DNA of 64,000 bases from CAZYVU01 sp964651435. Its GTDB lineage: Bacteria; Desulfobacterota; Syntrophorhabdia; Syntrophorhabdales; CAYQXL01. The stretch is from positions 15,659-79,658 of the forward strand of contig CAZYVU010000011.1 of NCBI GenBank assembly GCA_964651435.1. Direction: 5' to 3'. Each line of letters starts with the position of its first letter. Position 1 is the stretch's first letter. Below are positions 7,881 to 16,128 of the stretch, one piece after another. A program made the translations under genes and the position numbers. The notes under the pieces are model-generated. The model had not been told where the DNA came from and ran no database searches. It was given only the letters and a program-made list of their open reading frames with translations.

Positions 7881-10800
7881 GTGAGGAGGGTTTGGTCTAT
7901 TGCCGTTATTGTTGCTGCGCTGTGTCTGCCCGGATGGGCCTCGGCCCAGACACCGGGAGTAACACAGTTGCCCTTTGCCCAGCAGGCGCGGCCCGGAACA
8001 GCGCAGCAGCCGGGAGCGGGGCAGCAGCCTGCGCCGGTGGTGCCGGGCCAGGCGGCGACGCCGCAGCTCGGGGAGCGGCCACGGACTGGGTCCATCGACC
8101 TGCAGCAGGCAGCGCCGGGTCAGCAGCTCACATCGCAGCAGCTCGACGCGATCCAGGGGCTCTCAGGGGACCAGAAGAGGGCCATTTCAGATATGCTCAA
8201 GTCTTCAGGGGGGAGCCTGCCCCCGCAGGTGATGGAGATGCTGAAGGAGCAGGCTGAGGCTCGAGGCATGTCGGCGGAGGAAGTGCTCCGGGCAAAGGAC
8301 GTACTTGAGAGAAGAGAGGGAACTGCGAAAAGGGAGGCCGATCGGAAGCTGAGGGAGGCGGGGCAGGAGACGGGCCGGCGGATTAGCGATGACAGGGATC
8401 GGGCATCACTTTTCGATCGCATACGGAAGGTTGGGAGATACCAAGACATTAGCCTGGACCTGAAGCCCTTTGGCTACGACTTCTTCCTGGAGGGGGCGCG
8501 CGTTGCGTCGGAGCGGAGGGACGTGCCCATTCCGGCATCGTACGTGGTAGGCCCCGGCGACGAGGTGAGGATCCTCCTGTGGGGACGGGTAAACGCGGTG
8601 CACAATGTGACTGTGGAGCGGAACGGGACGATCTTTATCCCACAGATTGGTTCTGTTGCCGTGGGCGGGCTTACATTCGAGGAGATGTCGAAGCGGCTGG
8701 TGGCGCAGGCGAACCAAATCGTTGGGGCGAACATCGATGTGACCATGGGTGCGCTGAGAAGCATCCCCATCTTTGTGCTCGGCGACGTAAAAAGGCCGGG
8801 AACGTACACCATCAGCGCCTTCGCCACGGTAACGGATGCGCTCATCGTGGCAGGGGGGCCCAGCGAAATCGGGTCACTCCGGAACGTGCAGGTGCGGCGT
8901 AACGGCAGGCTGGCGACCACTTTTGATGCCTATGAGCTGCTGTTGAAGGGTGACAAGTCCAAGGACCTGGTGCTTCATCCGGGCGACGTGGTCTTCGTGC
9001 CCGTCGTCGGCAGGATAGCGGGGATAGCGGGGAATGTGAGGCGGCCGGCTATCTATGAGCTGAAGGAGCACCACGACATTAATGCGATCCTGGAGCTCGC
9101 CGGGGGCATCCTCCCTACGGCCTACATACAACAGATTCAGGTGGAGCGGATAGTCAACAACGAGCGGCAGATCGTCATTGACTTTAACGACAAGGACCGG
9201 AAGAGGCTAACAGGTGTGGCGCTGCAGGACGGCGATCTCGTGAAGGTGTTCAACATCGTGGATCGGGATGCAAATGCGGTATTCCTGGAAGGACACGCCA
9301 AGAGGCCGGGGAAGTATGAGTTCAAGGAAGGGATGCGGGCGTCGGACCTTGTCCGGGACTACGGCGACCTTCTGCCGGAGACGTACCTGGACTATGCCGT
9401 CGTTCGCCGGCTGGAGCCAAAGTCGGGCGGGACGCGGCTCGTGCCCTTTAACCTGGGCAGGCTTCTTGCCAAGGTGGGTGAAGATCACGATGTGGAGCTC
9501 CAGCCCCAGGATATCGTGACGGTGTTCTCCATCTGGGACTTTAGGGAAAGGCCGATGGTGACGGTGGAGGGTGAGGTGAGAGGTGTCTATGCGATGGCCG
9601 CAGCCCTGGGGATGAAGAAGAGCGAGATGATCCCCCTCACCACCGAGGACCGGGAAAGGATCATTTCTCTTATGGGCTCGCCGGCCATCTCGCAGGAGAA
9701 TAGAGAGAGGCTGGCCGAAACGTTGAAAGGGAAGGTCTTGAACGCGGAGGACCGGCAGAAGCTTTCGGCGGCTGCCAACTCACCGCTCATGACCTTTGAG
9801 GACCGCGCAGACCTTCTGTCGCTGCTCCGGGCGCCGGCCGCAACGCGGAGGAGGGGCACGCTGGCAGAGAAGGACGTGACGCGCCTGGAGAAGCAGCCCG
9901 ATACCATCGAGATTCCGTTGAGGGACGACATGCGGGTGCGGGATGCCATCCTTGCCTCCGGGGGCCTGACAACGGACGCCTATTTTGACGAAATGGAGCT
10001 TTATCGCACGGAGGAGGACCGGCAGAAGACGTCGCTTCTCCGACTGGACCTGAAAAGGGTAATGGCCGGCGACCCTGCCCATAACGTGGTGCTGAAGGAC
10101 CTTGATAGGGTTGTCGTGAAATCGGTCTGGGGATTCAAGTACCGCAGAACGGTGACAGTCGAGGGCGAGGTATACAAGCCCGGCGTCTATCAGTACGCCG
10201 ACGGAATGCGCATCGCGGATTTGATTTTCGCGGGCGGAAACGTGCTGGAATCGGCATATCTTGAAGAAGGAGAAATTACCTCGCAGGAACTGGACGGGGG
10301 TAATACCGTCAAAACGACGAGACGAGTGGTGAACCTTGCGAAGGCCCTTAAGGGTGATGGCGCCGAGAACGTGGCGCTGCGTCCTTACGACGTCGTTACG
10401 GTGAAGAAGTACCTGAACTGGCGGGACGACAAGTATGTGTTCATCCGGGGAGAGGTCAAGTTCCCGGGCAAGTACTACATCAGCAGCGGGGAAAAGCTTT
10501 CGTCGCTCATCGAGCGGGCAGGCGGGCTGACGGAGCGGTCCTACCCCAGCGGTTCGGTGTTTACGCGGGAGCGGGTGAAGGAGACGCAGAAAAAGATGCT
10601 TGAGGAGCTCATTATGCGGACGGAGCGGCAGATGAGCTCGGCAAGTGCCGCCTCCCTGGCCACTGCCGCAACGAAGGAGGCCGTCGAGGCTCTGGCGCTG
10701 GAGTCACAGCAGAAGAGGCAGTTCATCGAGACCCTGAAGAAGTTGGAGCCTTTAGGAAGAATGGCCGTCAGGATCGGCCCGGCGAGGCTCTTACGGGGGA

Positions 10801-11225
10801 GCGAGTTCGACATCGAGCTGGAGGGTAACGACAGCCTGTTTATACCGACAAAGAGCAATGCCATCACCGTCGCGGGGTCTGTTATGACCCAGGGGAGCTT
10901 CCTCTACATTCCGGAAATGGGTTACAAGGATTACATAGAGCTGGCCGGCGGGTACTCGGATAACGCCGATAAGGATAGCATCTACGTCATCAAGGCTGAC
11001 GGTACGGCCCGCAAGGCAAAGAAACTTCTTTCGTGGAACGAACCAAAAGGACAGTGGGAGATCTCGACCCTCAGCGGGAACGGGACGGGTCTTGACCCAG
11101 GGGACAGCATTATCGTTCCGGAGAAGCTCGAGCGGATCGCCTGGCTGAGAGAGTTCAAGGACATCACGCAAATTCTCATGAATTCGGCGGTCGTCGCCGG
11201 TGTCGTGATTCAAATGTTCAAGTGA
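7881..11225 (+). CDS. Wza-like polysaccharide export protein with multiple SLBB domains
   Basis: 1114 residues from GTG 7881, chosen because GGGAGGT (7868-7875) is well placed before it and it opens directly into the signal peptide (MRRVWSIAVIVAALC to ASA-Q). An ATG at 7866 would add 5 residues but lacks a spaced ribosome site. After a Gln/Pro/Ala-rich region comes the polysaccharide-export domain (YVVGPGDEVRILLWGRV, about residues 210-300), then many SLBB repeats, each with a VxGEVxxPGxY-type core (for example KRPGTYTI, KRPGKYEF, YKPGVYQY, KFPGKYYI). It is about three times the size of E. coli Wza. It should form or line the outer-membrane exit for a capsule or exopolysaccharide. Confidence 0.85.
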   Translation: MRRVWSIAVIVAALCLPGWASAQTPGVTQLPFAQQARPGTAQQPGAGQQPAPVVPGQAATPQLGERPRTGSIDLQQAAPGQQLTSQQLDAIQGLSGDQKRAISDMLKSSGGSLPPQVMEMLKEQAEARGMSAEEVLRAKDVLERREGTAKREADRKLREAGQETGRRISDDRDRASLFDRIRKVGRYQDISLDLKPFGYDFFLEGARVASERRDVPIPASYVVGPGDEVRILLWGRVNAVHNVTVERNGTIFIPQIGSVAVGGLTFEEMSKRLVAQANQIVGANIDVTMGALRSIPIFVLGDVKRPGTYTISAFATVTDALIVAGGPSEIGSLRNVQVRRNGRLATTFDAYELLLKGDKSKDLVLHPGDVVFVPVVGRIAGIAGNVRRPAIYELKEHHDINAILELAGGILPTAYIQQIQVERIVNNERQIVIDFNDKDRKRLTGVALQDGDLVKVFNIVDRDANAVFLEGHAKRPGKYEFKEGMRASDLVRDYGDLLPETYLDYAVVRRLEPKSGGTRLVPFNLGRLLAKVGEDHDVELQPQDIVTVFSIWDFRERPMVTVEGEVRGVYAMAAALGMKKSEMIPLTTEDRERIISLMGSPAISQENRERLAETLKGKVLNAEDRQKLSAAANSPLMTFEDRADLLSLLRAPAATRRRGTLAEKDVTRLEKQPDTIEIPLRDDMRVRDAILASGGLTTDAYFDEMELYRTEEDRQKTSLLRLDLKRVMAGDPAHNVVLKDLDRVVVKSVWGFKYRRTVTVEGEVYKPGVYQYADGMRIADLIFAGGNVLESAYLEEGEITSQELDGGNTVKTTRRVVNLAKALKGDGAENVALRPYDVVTVKKYLNWRDDKYVFIRGEVKFPGKYYISSGEKLSSLIERAGGLTERSYPSGSVFTRERVKETQKKMLEELIMRTERQMSSASAASLATAATKEAVEALALESQQKRQFIETLKKLEPLGRMAVRIGPARLLRGSEFDIELEGNDSLFIPTKSNAITVAGSVMTQGSFLYIPEMGYKDYIELAGGYSDNADKDSIYVIKADGTARKAKKLLSWNEPKGQWEISTLSGNGTGLDPGDSIIVPEKLERIAWLREFKDITQILMNSAVVAGVVIQMFK

Positions 11226-11240
11226 TGTAGGTTCCTCTCG

Positions 11241-13325
11241 TTGGTTGTGACGAAGAGACCCGCTGAAGATAGAGGCGCCCTGCGGTCCTTCCTTGCCTTG
11301 ACTCTGTGCCTCCTTTTGATTGGCGCCGCCGCCGAGGCCTCTGAAGACAACTTCATTACGCCTAACAACTGGGGCGCCACGGGGCTCATGGAGATCCCTT
11401 CGGCGAGGATTATGAAGGAGAACACCTATCGTGTCGGGGCCGGCCAGGTGTACCCCTACCGCTACTACTACGCAGCCCTCGGGGCCTGGAAAGGCCTTGA
11501 GGTCGACGGCAGATTTACCGAAATCATCGGGGTGAAGGCCCTGACAGAGGGGTATGGAAACTACAAGGACAAGGCCTTCGACCTTAAGTATCAGCTCATA
11601 CCCGAGGGCGTCTACCTGCCGGCCATTGCCGTCGGTATCATGGACCCCCAGGGCACGCGGCTCTACCCCGGCCAGTACATCGTGGCGAGCAAGAGGATTT
11701 TCCCCTTCGACCTCACCATAGGTCTGGGGAACGGCCGCTTCGGCAAGAGGCCTCTTGCCCCTTCCGATGAGAGCTTCAAGGTGGAGCTCTTCCAGGACCC
11801 CGCCCAGTGGCTGAGAGACTCCAATGTATTCTGGGGCATCCAGTTTTCCCCGTCGCCCCGCTACGCCCTCATGGCGGAGTACAACCCCATCGAGTACGAT
11901 AAGCAGATCTACGATCCGGCCTACAAGAAATACTTTACGCGGGGGGTACCGCTGAAGTACAACTTCGGCTTCCGGTGGCGCCCCTGGGACTGGGCCGATA
12001 TCGATGTCACCTACCAGCGCGGCAACCAATGGGGCCTTAACCTCTCAACCCTCTTCAACATCGGAGACCCGCTGTTTCCCATGGCCGACAAGCCCTACAT
12101 CGAGCTGCCTGCACAGAGAGGCAATCCGCTGGAGGTGCGGCTCACGCAAGCCATGCGCCTGTCGGGTTTCAGCAACATCGGCATTGCCTTCGACGGAACG
12201 AACCTCTTCATTGAGGCGCAGAACGACAAGTATTTCTACACGACAAGGGCCATCGGCGTTATCTGCGGCTTGGTGGACAAGATCGCGCCGCGGAACGTGA
12301 AGGACGTGAGGATCCTTATCACGGACGTAGGTATTCCCGTCGTCGATTTTTCGACGACGCGGGAGGATATCTTCGAGTTTCTTGAAGAGCACTTGACGCC
12401 GGCCCAGTTCTTCTACATGGCCAAGATGAAAACGGCGATCTCCGAGATGCCCGATACGACCATCCGGGCACGGAAATATTTCGACTACGGCATAGCGCCG
12501 GCCTTCAGCACCTATCTGAACGACCCCACAGGCTTCTTCAAATACCGGCTTGGCCTGTTGGGCTGGGTCGGGTTTCACCCGTGGAAGGGTAACACGATCC
12601 TGGCCTCCGTCGAGACCTATCCCTTCAACACGGTCTCCACAAACACCCCCCCGCTTTCCATACCGGTCAGGAGCGACATAGTGCCTTATCTGGAGGAGAA
12701 CCTGATCCTCTCGCGCCTCATGGTCAATCAGGTGTACAAGACGGACAACTCGATCTATGGAAGGCTGGCCTTCGGATTCCTGGAGGTGGAGTACGGCGGG
12801 GTGGAGGGTGAGGCGGCCATGCCGGTGCTGGACGGAAGGCTGCTGGTGGGCGTGAGCGGGGCGGTGGTGAAGAAGAGGGCCGTGGGCAAGCCGCTGTGCT
12901 TCAAGGAGAATGACGTCAAGAACTACTATGACCCCATCTTTTTCAAGACGAGGCTCAACGTGCCGGAGAAGGAGGTGTACCTGGACGTTATGGCCGGCAG
13001 GTTCCTTGCCGGGGACAAAGGCGTGAGGGTTTCTGTGTCCAAGTTCATCAAGGGGGTGACGATCTCGGCATGGTATAGCTGGACCGATACCTCCATCTTC
13101 TCCGATCCCTTTAACCGGGGCTACCACGACAAAGGCATCTCCGTGACCATACCGATACGGCTCTTTGAGGGGACCGATTCAAAGACTACCTACAACTATA
13201 CACTTACGCCCTGGACCAGAGACGTGGGCCAGGACCTTTACCACTATATGAACCTATTCGATTACATGGGCAGAAACATTCCCATCTACCTTCGGAAGGA
13301 CCTGAAGATGATGCAAGGCGGCTGA
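11241..13325 (+). CDS. YjbH/GfcD-family outer-membrane protein
   Basis: 694 residues if TTG 11241 is used; GTG 11247 is equally possible and no good ribosome site is visible, so the start is uncertain. A signal peptide (about residues 15-34) precedes the NWGATGLMEIPSARIMKENTYRVG segment that typifies the YjbH family, and the rest has the alternating aromatic pattern of a beta-barrel. In enterobacteria YjbH/GfcD belong to exopolysaccharide and group 4 capsule operons together with a Wza homologue, which is the context here. The precise role in export is not known. Confidence 0.78.
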   Translation: MVVTKRPAEDRGALRSFLALTLCLLLIGAAAEASEDNFITPNNWGATGLMEIPSARIMKENTYRVGAGQVYPYRYYYAALGAWKGLEVDGRFTEIIGVKALTEGYGNYKDKAFDLKYQLIPEGVYLPAIAVGIMDPQGTRLYPGQYIVASKRIFPFDLTIGLGNGRFGKRPLAPSDESFKVELFQDPAQWLRDSNVFWGIQFSPSPRYALMAEYNPIEYDKQIYDPAYKKYFTRGVPLKYNFGFRWRPWDWADIDVTYQRGNQWGLNLSTLFNIGDPLFPMADKPYIELPAQRGNPLEVRLTQAMRLSGFSNIGIAFDGTNLFIEAQNDKYFYTTRAIGVICGLVDKIAPRNVKDVRILITDVGIPVVDFSTTREDIFEFLEEHLTPAQFFYMAKMKTAISEMPDTTIRARKYFDYGIAPAFSTYLNDPTGFFKYRLGLLGWVGFHPWKGNTILASVETYPFNTVSTNTPPLSIPVRSDIVPYLEENLILSRLMVNQVYKTDNSIYGRLAFGFLEVEYGGVEGEAAMPVLDGRLLVGVSGAVVKKRAVGKPLCFKENDVKNYYDPIFFKTRLNVPEKEVYLDVMAGRFLAGDKGVRVSVSKFIKGVTISAWYSWTDTSIFSDPFNRGYHDKGISVTIPIRLFEGTDSKTTYNYTLTPWTRDVGQDLYHYMNLFDYMGRNIPIYLRKDLKMMQGG

Positions 13326-13349
13326 AACAAAGGGTTCCCAAGTTTTCTC

Positions 13350-13376
13350 TTGACAACCTTGTGACCGTGGTATAAC
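13350..13376 (+). promoter_or_regulatory. Putative sigma-70 promoter
   Basis: TTGACA (13350-13355) and TATAAC (13371-13376) are separated by 15 bp, slightly short. TAACTT at 13373-13378 would give a 17-bp spacer. It lies 34 bp before the ATG of the small Gly/Ala-rich protein. Confidence 0.55.
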
Positions 13377-13409
13377 TTTGTATTGTCGAGCAAAAAGGAG
13401 GGTAACAAA

Positions 13410-13760
13410 ATGCGTAATATTACAAAATGCGTCGCTGGAGTAGTAGTCTTTGCTCTGCTCTTCAGTGTCGCCCTGCCACGGGTTGTGCTCGCAGACGCGG
13501 CTATGGATGAAAAGTGCGCGGCCACTAAGGCGGGCACGGAGACTGATGAGGCAAAGAAGAAGGAATGTGCAGCGTATCTGGAGCAGCAGAAGGCAGCGGC
13601 AGGGGCTGGAGCAGGTGCAGGTGCGGCGGTTGCCGGCGGCATTGAAGGCGGTACCATTGCCCTCGGCGCTGCAATCGCGGCTGCAATCGCGGCTGCAATC
13701 GCCATAGCGGCGAGCGGTGGCGGTGGCGGTGGCGGTTTCGTGCCGGCCCATCACCATTAA
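13410..13760 (+). CDS. YjbE-like small secreted Ala/Gly-rich protein
   Basis: 116 residues from ATG 13410, with a strong AAGGAGGG ribosome site at 13395-13402; the in-frame TTG at 13383 lies before that site. A signal peptide (about 1-28) is followed by a short charged segment with two cysteines, an Ala/Gly-rich stretch containing repeated AAIA units, a run of seven glycines and a His-rich end. At DNA level the AAIA region contains a threefold gctgcaatcgcg-type repeat. In E. coli yjbEFGH the first gene encodes a comparable small Ala/Gly-rich secreted protein, so the pairing with the YjbH-like gene supports a role in exopolysaccharide. The match is compositional, not proven homology. Confidence 0.6.
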   Translation: MRNITKCVAGVVVFALLFSVALPRVVLADAAMDEKCAATKAGTETDEAKKKECAAYLEQQKAAAGAGAGAGAAVAGGIEGGTIALGAAIAAAIAAAIAIAASGGGGGGGFVPAHHH

Positions 13761-13780
13761 TCCCCGATTCGGACACTTTA

Positions 13781-13823
13781 AAGGACTGTGTGGCGGGGTG
13801 CCGTTGCTCAGTCCTTTCTTTTT
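13781..13823 (+). terminator. Probable Rho-independent terminator
   Basis: An 8-bp stem AAGGACTG (13781-13788) pairs with CAGTCCTT (13809-13816) over a 20-base loop and is followed by a T-rich run. It lies 20 bp after the small Ala/Gly-rich protein. Confidence 0.65.
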
Positions 13824-13829
13824 ATCACC

Positions 13830-14327
13830 ATGAAGACGAAGAACATTTACTTGATAGGTCTGGCTTGCTGTATCGGCCTCTGTTCCATCCTATCGTTTCC
13901 TCCCTTCGCCGTGGCCGACGACGAGGAAGCGGTGCTCATGGTGGGGGAGAGGCTCTTCAAATCCCTGAAGGCGCGACAGTTCCGGGGTGCCTGGGAGGTC
14001 CTCTCCAAGGAGTCTCAGGAGAGCATCGTGACGGATACGCTCCGGAGCATTGAGAAGGAGCGGCCGGGTTCGGTGACGCGTGAGCAGGTAACAAACGATT
14101 TCGCACAGGGGACGGGCTTTGCTGTTCTCTACTGGGAAGGTTTTCTGCAGGTTTTCGACCCCGACAAGGTCTTGGAAAGGAGTCGGTGGTCCGTTGGCTC
14201 GCTGAAGGCGGACGAGGCGGAAATCGTTATTCACTACAAGAGGGCCCAGCGGCCGGCGCGAATAAAAGTGGTGAAAGAGGGCGGGCAGTGGCGCGTCGGT
14301 CTTGCTGAAACCTTCTGGAAAAAATAG
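13830..14327 (+). CDS. Small exported protein of unknown function
   Basis: 165 residues from ATG 13830, the first codon that leads straight into a signal peptide (MKTKNIYLIGLACCIGL to AVA-D). No Shine-Dalgarno is obvious. The mature part is a compact alpha+beta domain with a conserved-looking WEVLSKESQESIV segment and a C-terminal basic strand (ARIKVVKEGGQWRVG), reminiscent of NTF2-like or DUF4878-type folds that end in such a strand; this is only a resemblance. It lies between the YjbE-like protein and a DsbC-like protein. Confidence 0.7.
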   Translation: MKTKNIYLIGLACCIGLCSILSFPPFAVADDEEAVLMVGERLFKSLKARQFRGAWEVLSKESQESIVTDTLRSIEKERPGSVTREQVTNDFAQGTGFAVLYWEGFLQVFDPDKVLERSRWSVGSLKADEAEIVIHYKRAQRPARIKVVKEGGQWRVGLAETFWKK

Positions 14328-14353
14328 CCTTTTCATAAAGATAGGGTGCCCTG

Positions 14354-14385
14354 CCGTTGAACGCTCAACGGTTTTGTGTTATAGT
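14354..14385 (+). promoter_or_regulatory. Promoter of the DsbC-like gene overlapping a hairpin
   Basis: TTGAAC (14357-14362), 17-bp spacer, TATAGT (14380-14385). The -35 sits in a perfect 7-bp inverted repeat, CCGTTGA (14354-14360) and TCAACGG (14365-14371), followed by TTTTGTGTT. The same bases could therefore act as terminator for the upstream gene or as an operator. Confidence 0.55.
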
Positions 14386-14469
14386 GCCGAACGAACTTTT
14401 GGGCGGTTTTGAAGCTGCCGCCGGCAATAGTGTCACGAGTGGAACAGAATAATCAAGGAGGAGATTAGG

Positions 14470-15195
14470 GTGAAGAGATTAGTCATTGCTGCAATGGTGT
14501 TGGGACTGATGGTGTCGTATGCGCATGCCGACCAGGCCTTGCTGAAACAGGTGAAGGGCATGGATATTGTCAAGACGGTTCTGGAACCTGCCGGTATTGA
14601 GCTGCTCGATGCCAGTGACATCGGCAACCTGTATGAGGTGGTCATTCAGCAGGGGAAGCAGAAGGGCGTGCTCTATGCGACGAAGGACGGCAAGTACCTG
14701 GTGCAGGGCGCACTCATTGACGGGAAGGGCGCAAATGTCACAAAGGTCCGGTTTGAAGAGCTCAACAAGATTGACTTCGCAAAGGTCTCCCTGAAGGATG
14801 CCATCGTCATCAAGAAGGGGACAGGCGCCAAGAAGCTCATCATGGTGACGGACGTGGACTGCCCTTTCTGCATCAAGGCGTACGACTGGCTTAAGACCCA
14901 GGATAACTACACGCTCTATGTCTATCTCATGCCGATACCGCAGCTTCACCCGAAGGCGTACGACAAGAGCGTAAAGGTGCTTTGCTCCAAGGATGTCTTG
15001 GCTGCCCTCGACCTGGCGAAAGCCAACAAGGATATCCCCGCCGAAAAGTGCGCTGACGGCGAGGCCAAGCTGAAAAAGCAGATGGAAATTGGGGCCGAGC
15101 TCGGCGCCACCGGTACGCCTCTCTTTATACTGGATAGCGGAGCGAAGGTGGTGGGGTTTGCGCAGCAGCCGCTGGAAGACTACCTGAAGAAATAG
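14470..15195 (+). CDS. dsbC: DsbC/DsbG-like thiol:disulfide interchange protein
   Basis: 241 residues from GTG 14470 with AAGGAGGAG at 14455-14463. A signal peptide ends near residue 19 (AHA-D). An N-terminal dimerisation-type domain is followed by a thioredoxin-fold domain with the active site C131-P-F-C134 in TDVDCPFC and the cis-Pro loop GATGTPLFI near residue 217. Periplasmic DsbC isomerises wrong disulfides. The Cys-rich secreted protein at 4753-6888 and the cytochrome at 18969-20324 are plausible clients in this neighbourhood. Its own promoter and terminator make it monocistronic. Confidence 0.88.
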   Translation: MKRLVIAAMVLGLMVSYAHADQALLKQVKGMDIVKTVLEPAGIELLDASDIGNLYEVVIQQGKQKGVLYATKDGKYLVQGALIDGKGANVTKVRFEELNKIDFAKVSLKDAIVIKKGTGAKKLIMVTDVDCPFCIKAYDWLKTQDNYTLYVYLMPIPQLHPKAYDKSVKVLCSKDVLAALDLAKANKDIPAEKCADGEAKLKKQMEIGAELGATGTPLFILDSGAKVVGFAQQPLEDYLKK

Positions 15196-15218
15196 AAGCG
15201 TAGAATAGCCGATTTTGT

Positions 15219-15265
15219 GCCGGGCCTCCCTGGGCCGTCAACGTCCGGGAGAGCCCGGCTTTTTT
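15219..15265 (+). terminator. Rho-independent terminator
   Basis: GCCGGGC (15219-15225) pairs with GCCCGGC (15253-15259), with a further inner stem, and is followed by a six-T tract. It lies 24 bp after the DsbC-like gene. Confidence 0.88.
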
Positions 15266-15330
15266 GTCTGCCCCTTTTGCTCTTGAGTACATAAGCCCCT
15301 TTTTTGTAAGATATTGAAACGGAGGATGGT

Positions 15331-16086
15331 ATGCGTCTAAAGGACAGGGTGGCGATTATCACGGCGGCTGCCGGGGCGGGCATCGGACAAGCTACAGCGA
15401 GGACCTTCGCGCGGGAAGGGGCGACTGTCGTTGTTACGGACGCCCACCGTGAAAGGGCCGTAACGGTGGCTGAGGACATTAGCAGGGAGTATGGGGTGAG
15501 GGCGCTGGGTCTCGTTTGCGATGTGACGAGCCGGAGCCGGGTGGAGACCGTAGTGGCCGAGACCCTGGGGGCCTTCGGCCGAATCGACATTCTTGTTAAT
15601 AATGCGGGAACGAACAGGCCGGGCCAAATCGTCGACCTGACGGACGAGGCCTGGGACCTGGTGATCGACACGTCGCTCAAGGGAACATTCTATTGTACGC
15701 GGGCCGTCTTGCCGACGATGATGAGCCGGAAATCGGGCCGTATTGTAAGTATCACGTCGACAGCGGCGTTCATGGGGCTCAAGGCCGGTCACGCACATTA
15801 CGCGGCGGCGAAGGCAGGCGTCACCGCCTTCACCCGCTGCCTGGCCATGGAGGCTGCACCCTATCACGTGACAGCCAACACGATTGCGCCAAGCTTCATC
15901 TACAATGAATTCATACCCCACATCTATCCAGAGGAAGAGATCGACCGGATGTACAGTGAGATCCCCTATCCACGCAAGGGGACGCCGGACGACGTGGCCA
16001 ACACGGCGCTGTTTCTCGCATCGGACGAAGGGGAATACATAACAGGGCAGACCATCTGCGTAACCGGCGGAAGCTGGATGCGATAG
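15331..16086 (+). CDS. Short-chain dehydrogenase/reductase (FabG-like)
   Basis: 251 residues with a GGAGG ribosome site. The Rossmann glycine motif is TAAAGAGIG (about residues 11-19), followed by the VNNAG motif near residue 90 and the catalytic Ser in SITSTAA, Tyr157 and Lys161 (YAAAK). The C-terminal GQTICVTGG block is typical of FabG-type SDRs. The substrate cannot be told; in this metabolic setting a hydroxyacyl-CoA or alicyclic alcohol is possible. The glycine motif (TAAAGAGIG) is a slight variant of TGxxxGxG. It is followed 42 bp later by the LonB-like gene. Confidence 0.85.
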   Translation: MRLKDRVAIITAAAGAGIGQATARTFAREGATVVVTDAHRERAVTVAEDISREYGVRALGLVCDVTSRSRVETVVAETLGAFGRIDILVNNAGTNRPGQIVDLTDEAWDLVIDTSLKGTFYCTRAVLPTMMSRKSGRIVSITSTAAFMGLKAGHAHYAAAKAGVTAFTRCLAMEAAPYHVTANTIAPSFIYNEFIPHIYPEEEIDRMYSEIPYPRKGTPDDVANTALFLASDEGEYITGQTICVTGGSWMR

Positions 16087-16128
16087 GGTGGGCACTGTCG
16101 ACAATTCCGAAATGGGAGGTCATGTATT

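Noticed and set aside
10791..12029. Minus-strand frame of 412 codons across the SLBB and YjbH-like genes.
   Set aside because: It spans two well-supported genes on the other strand and has no recognisable domain.
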